Positions 5,676 through 6,301 of a DNA stretch of 6,301 nucleotides are shown here, one piece after another. The notes under the pieces are model-generated. The model had not been told where the DNA came from and searched no databases. It saw only the letters and a list, made by a program, of their open reading frames with translations. The stretch's first letter is position 1. Each line of letters begins with the position of its first letter. Position numbers and translations under genes: made by a program. The stretch spans positions 1 to 6,301 of the forward strand of contig CANQLF010000079.1 in the NCBI GenBank assembly GCA_947624635.1. Reading direction: 5' to 3'. The stretch is from an uncultured Bacilli bacterium (lineage in GTDB: Bacteria; Bacillota_I; Bacilli_A; RF39; UBA660).

Positions 5676-6215
5676 ATGAATCTTAAAAAAAATTTTATCT
5701 TATCTAGTATTTGTATATTTCTATTAAGTTTTCTATCTCATTTTGTTTATGACTTTTTTCCAAATACTTTAACTAGTATATTTTTTCCAGTAAACGAAAG
5801 TATTTTTGAACATACTAAAATGATTTTTACTACTATGATGATTTGGGGTATTATAGATTATTTTATAGTTAAGGAAAAATATAGAAAAAACTTTATAACA
5901 TCACTTCTTTTTAGTATTATTATAACTATATTATCATTAGTTATTATATTTACACCATATTTTTATTTATCAGGTAAGAAAGAAATTATGTTTATTACTT
6001 TAATTATTTATTTTATTTCAATATTAATTGGTCAAATAATAAATTATTTCTTACTTAAAAGAAGAGAAGAATTAAAATTATTAAATTATATATCAATAAT
6101 TTTAATTCCAATCATTTTTACTATTTATGGAATACTTACATATTATCCAATTAAATCTGGTTTATGGTATGATTATGAACATAATAAGTATGGAATAAAT
6201 TATTTTGAAAATTAA
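5676..6215 (+). CDS. DUF6512-like integral membrane protein, function unknown
   Basis: A 179-residue protein with about five hydrophobic segments: 6-28, 48-65, 72-97, 103-127 and 135-156. A short C-terminal tail contains SGLWYDYEHNKYG (161-173). The loop after the first helix carries FFPVNESIFEH (36-46), a motif of conserved Asn, Glu and His that I associate with the DUF6512 family of Firmicutes membrane proteins (PVNES-x-x-EH). No enzymatic role is established. The charged N-E-x-x-x-H cluster next to a membrane helix hints at a metal or substrate site, but this is only inference. There is no cleavable signal peptide; helix 1 probably acts as an anchor. The start at 5676 was chosen over 5649 because of the strong ribosome site at 5661-5669. 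It is transcribed divergently from uvsE and followed by two hairpins, so it is probably monocistronic. Confidence 0.8.
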   Translation: MNLKKNFILSSICIFLLSFLSHFVYDFFPNTLTSIFFPVNESIFEHTKMIFTTMMIWGIIDYFIVKEKYRKNFITSLLFSIIITILSLVIIFTPYFYLSGKKEIMFITLIIYFISILIGQIINYFLLKRREELKLLNYISIILIPIIFTIYGILTYYPIKSGLWYDYEHNKYGINYFEN

Positions 6216-6231
6216 TAAAATATCCAAGAAA

Positions 6232-6253
6232 AATGAAAAATAAATTTTTCATT
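6232..6253. repeat. AT-rich inverted repeat downstream of the membrane gene
   Basis: AATGAAAAA (6232-6240) and TTTTTCATT (6245-6253) form a perfect 9-bp stem with a TAAA loop. On the minus strand it is followed by more Ts, so it could help end leftward transcription. On the plus strand it precedes the GC-richer hairpin at 6256-6273. Confidence 0.55.
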
Positions 6254-6255
6254 AT

Positions 6256-6278
6256 GAATCCCTAACGGGATTCGTTTT
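6256..6278 (+). terminator. Probable intrinsic terminator of the membrane gene
   Basis: GAATCCC (6256-6262) and GGGATTC (6267-6273) form a perfect 7-bp stem with a TAAC loop, followed by GTTTT. It lies about 40 bases after the stop codon. The T tract is short and interrupted by G, so termination may be partial. An alternative is that it is a structured end of a mobile element or repeat lying beyond the window. Confidence 0.5.
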
Positions 6279-6301
6279 GGGAAAGTGTGATAAACTAAAT
6301 A

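Noticed and set aside
1..6301. CRISPR array, tRNA, rRNA or known riboswitch
   Set aside because: No regularly spaced repeats, cloverleaf-like GC-rich segment or recognisable riboswitch core was seen on either strand.

Overview
The window is very AT-rich. Its minus strand carries an operon typical of low-GC Gram-positive bacteria (Bacillota): dnaG, rpoD (sigA) and trmK in that order. The sigma factor closely resembles Bacillus-type sigma A. Shine-Dalgarno sites are strong, and TGG encodes Trp in the conserved WW of RpoD. The extreme A+T content and Lys/Asn/Ile-rich proteins suggest an uncultured or gut-type Bacilli/Erysipelotrichia-like or early Mollicutes-related lineage. That placement is inference.

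Layout. 1-185 (minus): 5' end of a gene for a secreted or membrane-anchored protein, cut by the window edge. 186-576: no intact gene; a GC-richer island at about 225-460 holds the 3' end of a group II intron (domains V and VI, minus strand), a possible intron-protein tail, an eight-C tract with flanking inverted repeat, and an imperfect direct repeat bracketing the remnant. 577-5630 (minus): five tightly packed genes transcribed uvsE, HAD-family phosphatase, dnaG, rpoD, trmK, with gaps of 8 and 16 bases then overlaps of 14 and 8 bases, so one transcription unit is likely. 5676-6215 (plus): a divergent DUF6512-type five-helix membrane protein. 6232-6278: two tandem hairpins, probably a terminator or part of a repeat element continuing past the edge.

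How the genes fit together. DnaG makes replication primers, RpoD is the housekeeping sigma factor, and TrmK methylates A22 of tRNA; this is the Bacillota version of the macromolecular-synthesis operon. Upstream in the same unit sit a UV-damage endonuclease and a small HAD phosphatase related to the HAD domains of RNA-repair proteins. This raises the possibility of a repair pair co-expressed with primase and sigma factor. Downstream of trmK, where Bacillus has the Nif3-like gene yqfO, there is only AT-rich spacer and the intron remnant.

I see no CRISPR array, tRNA, rRNA or intact insertion sequence, and no convincing previously unknown multi-gene system. The most noteworthy points are the intron remnant, the uvsE-HAD pair ahead of dnaG, and an 11-bp perfect inverted repeat at the start of trmK.
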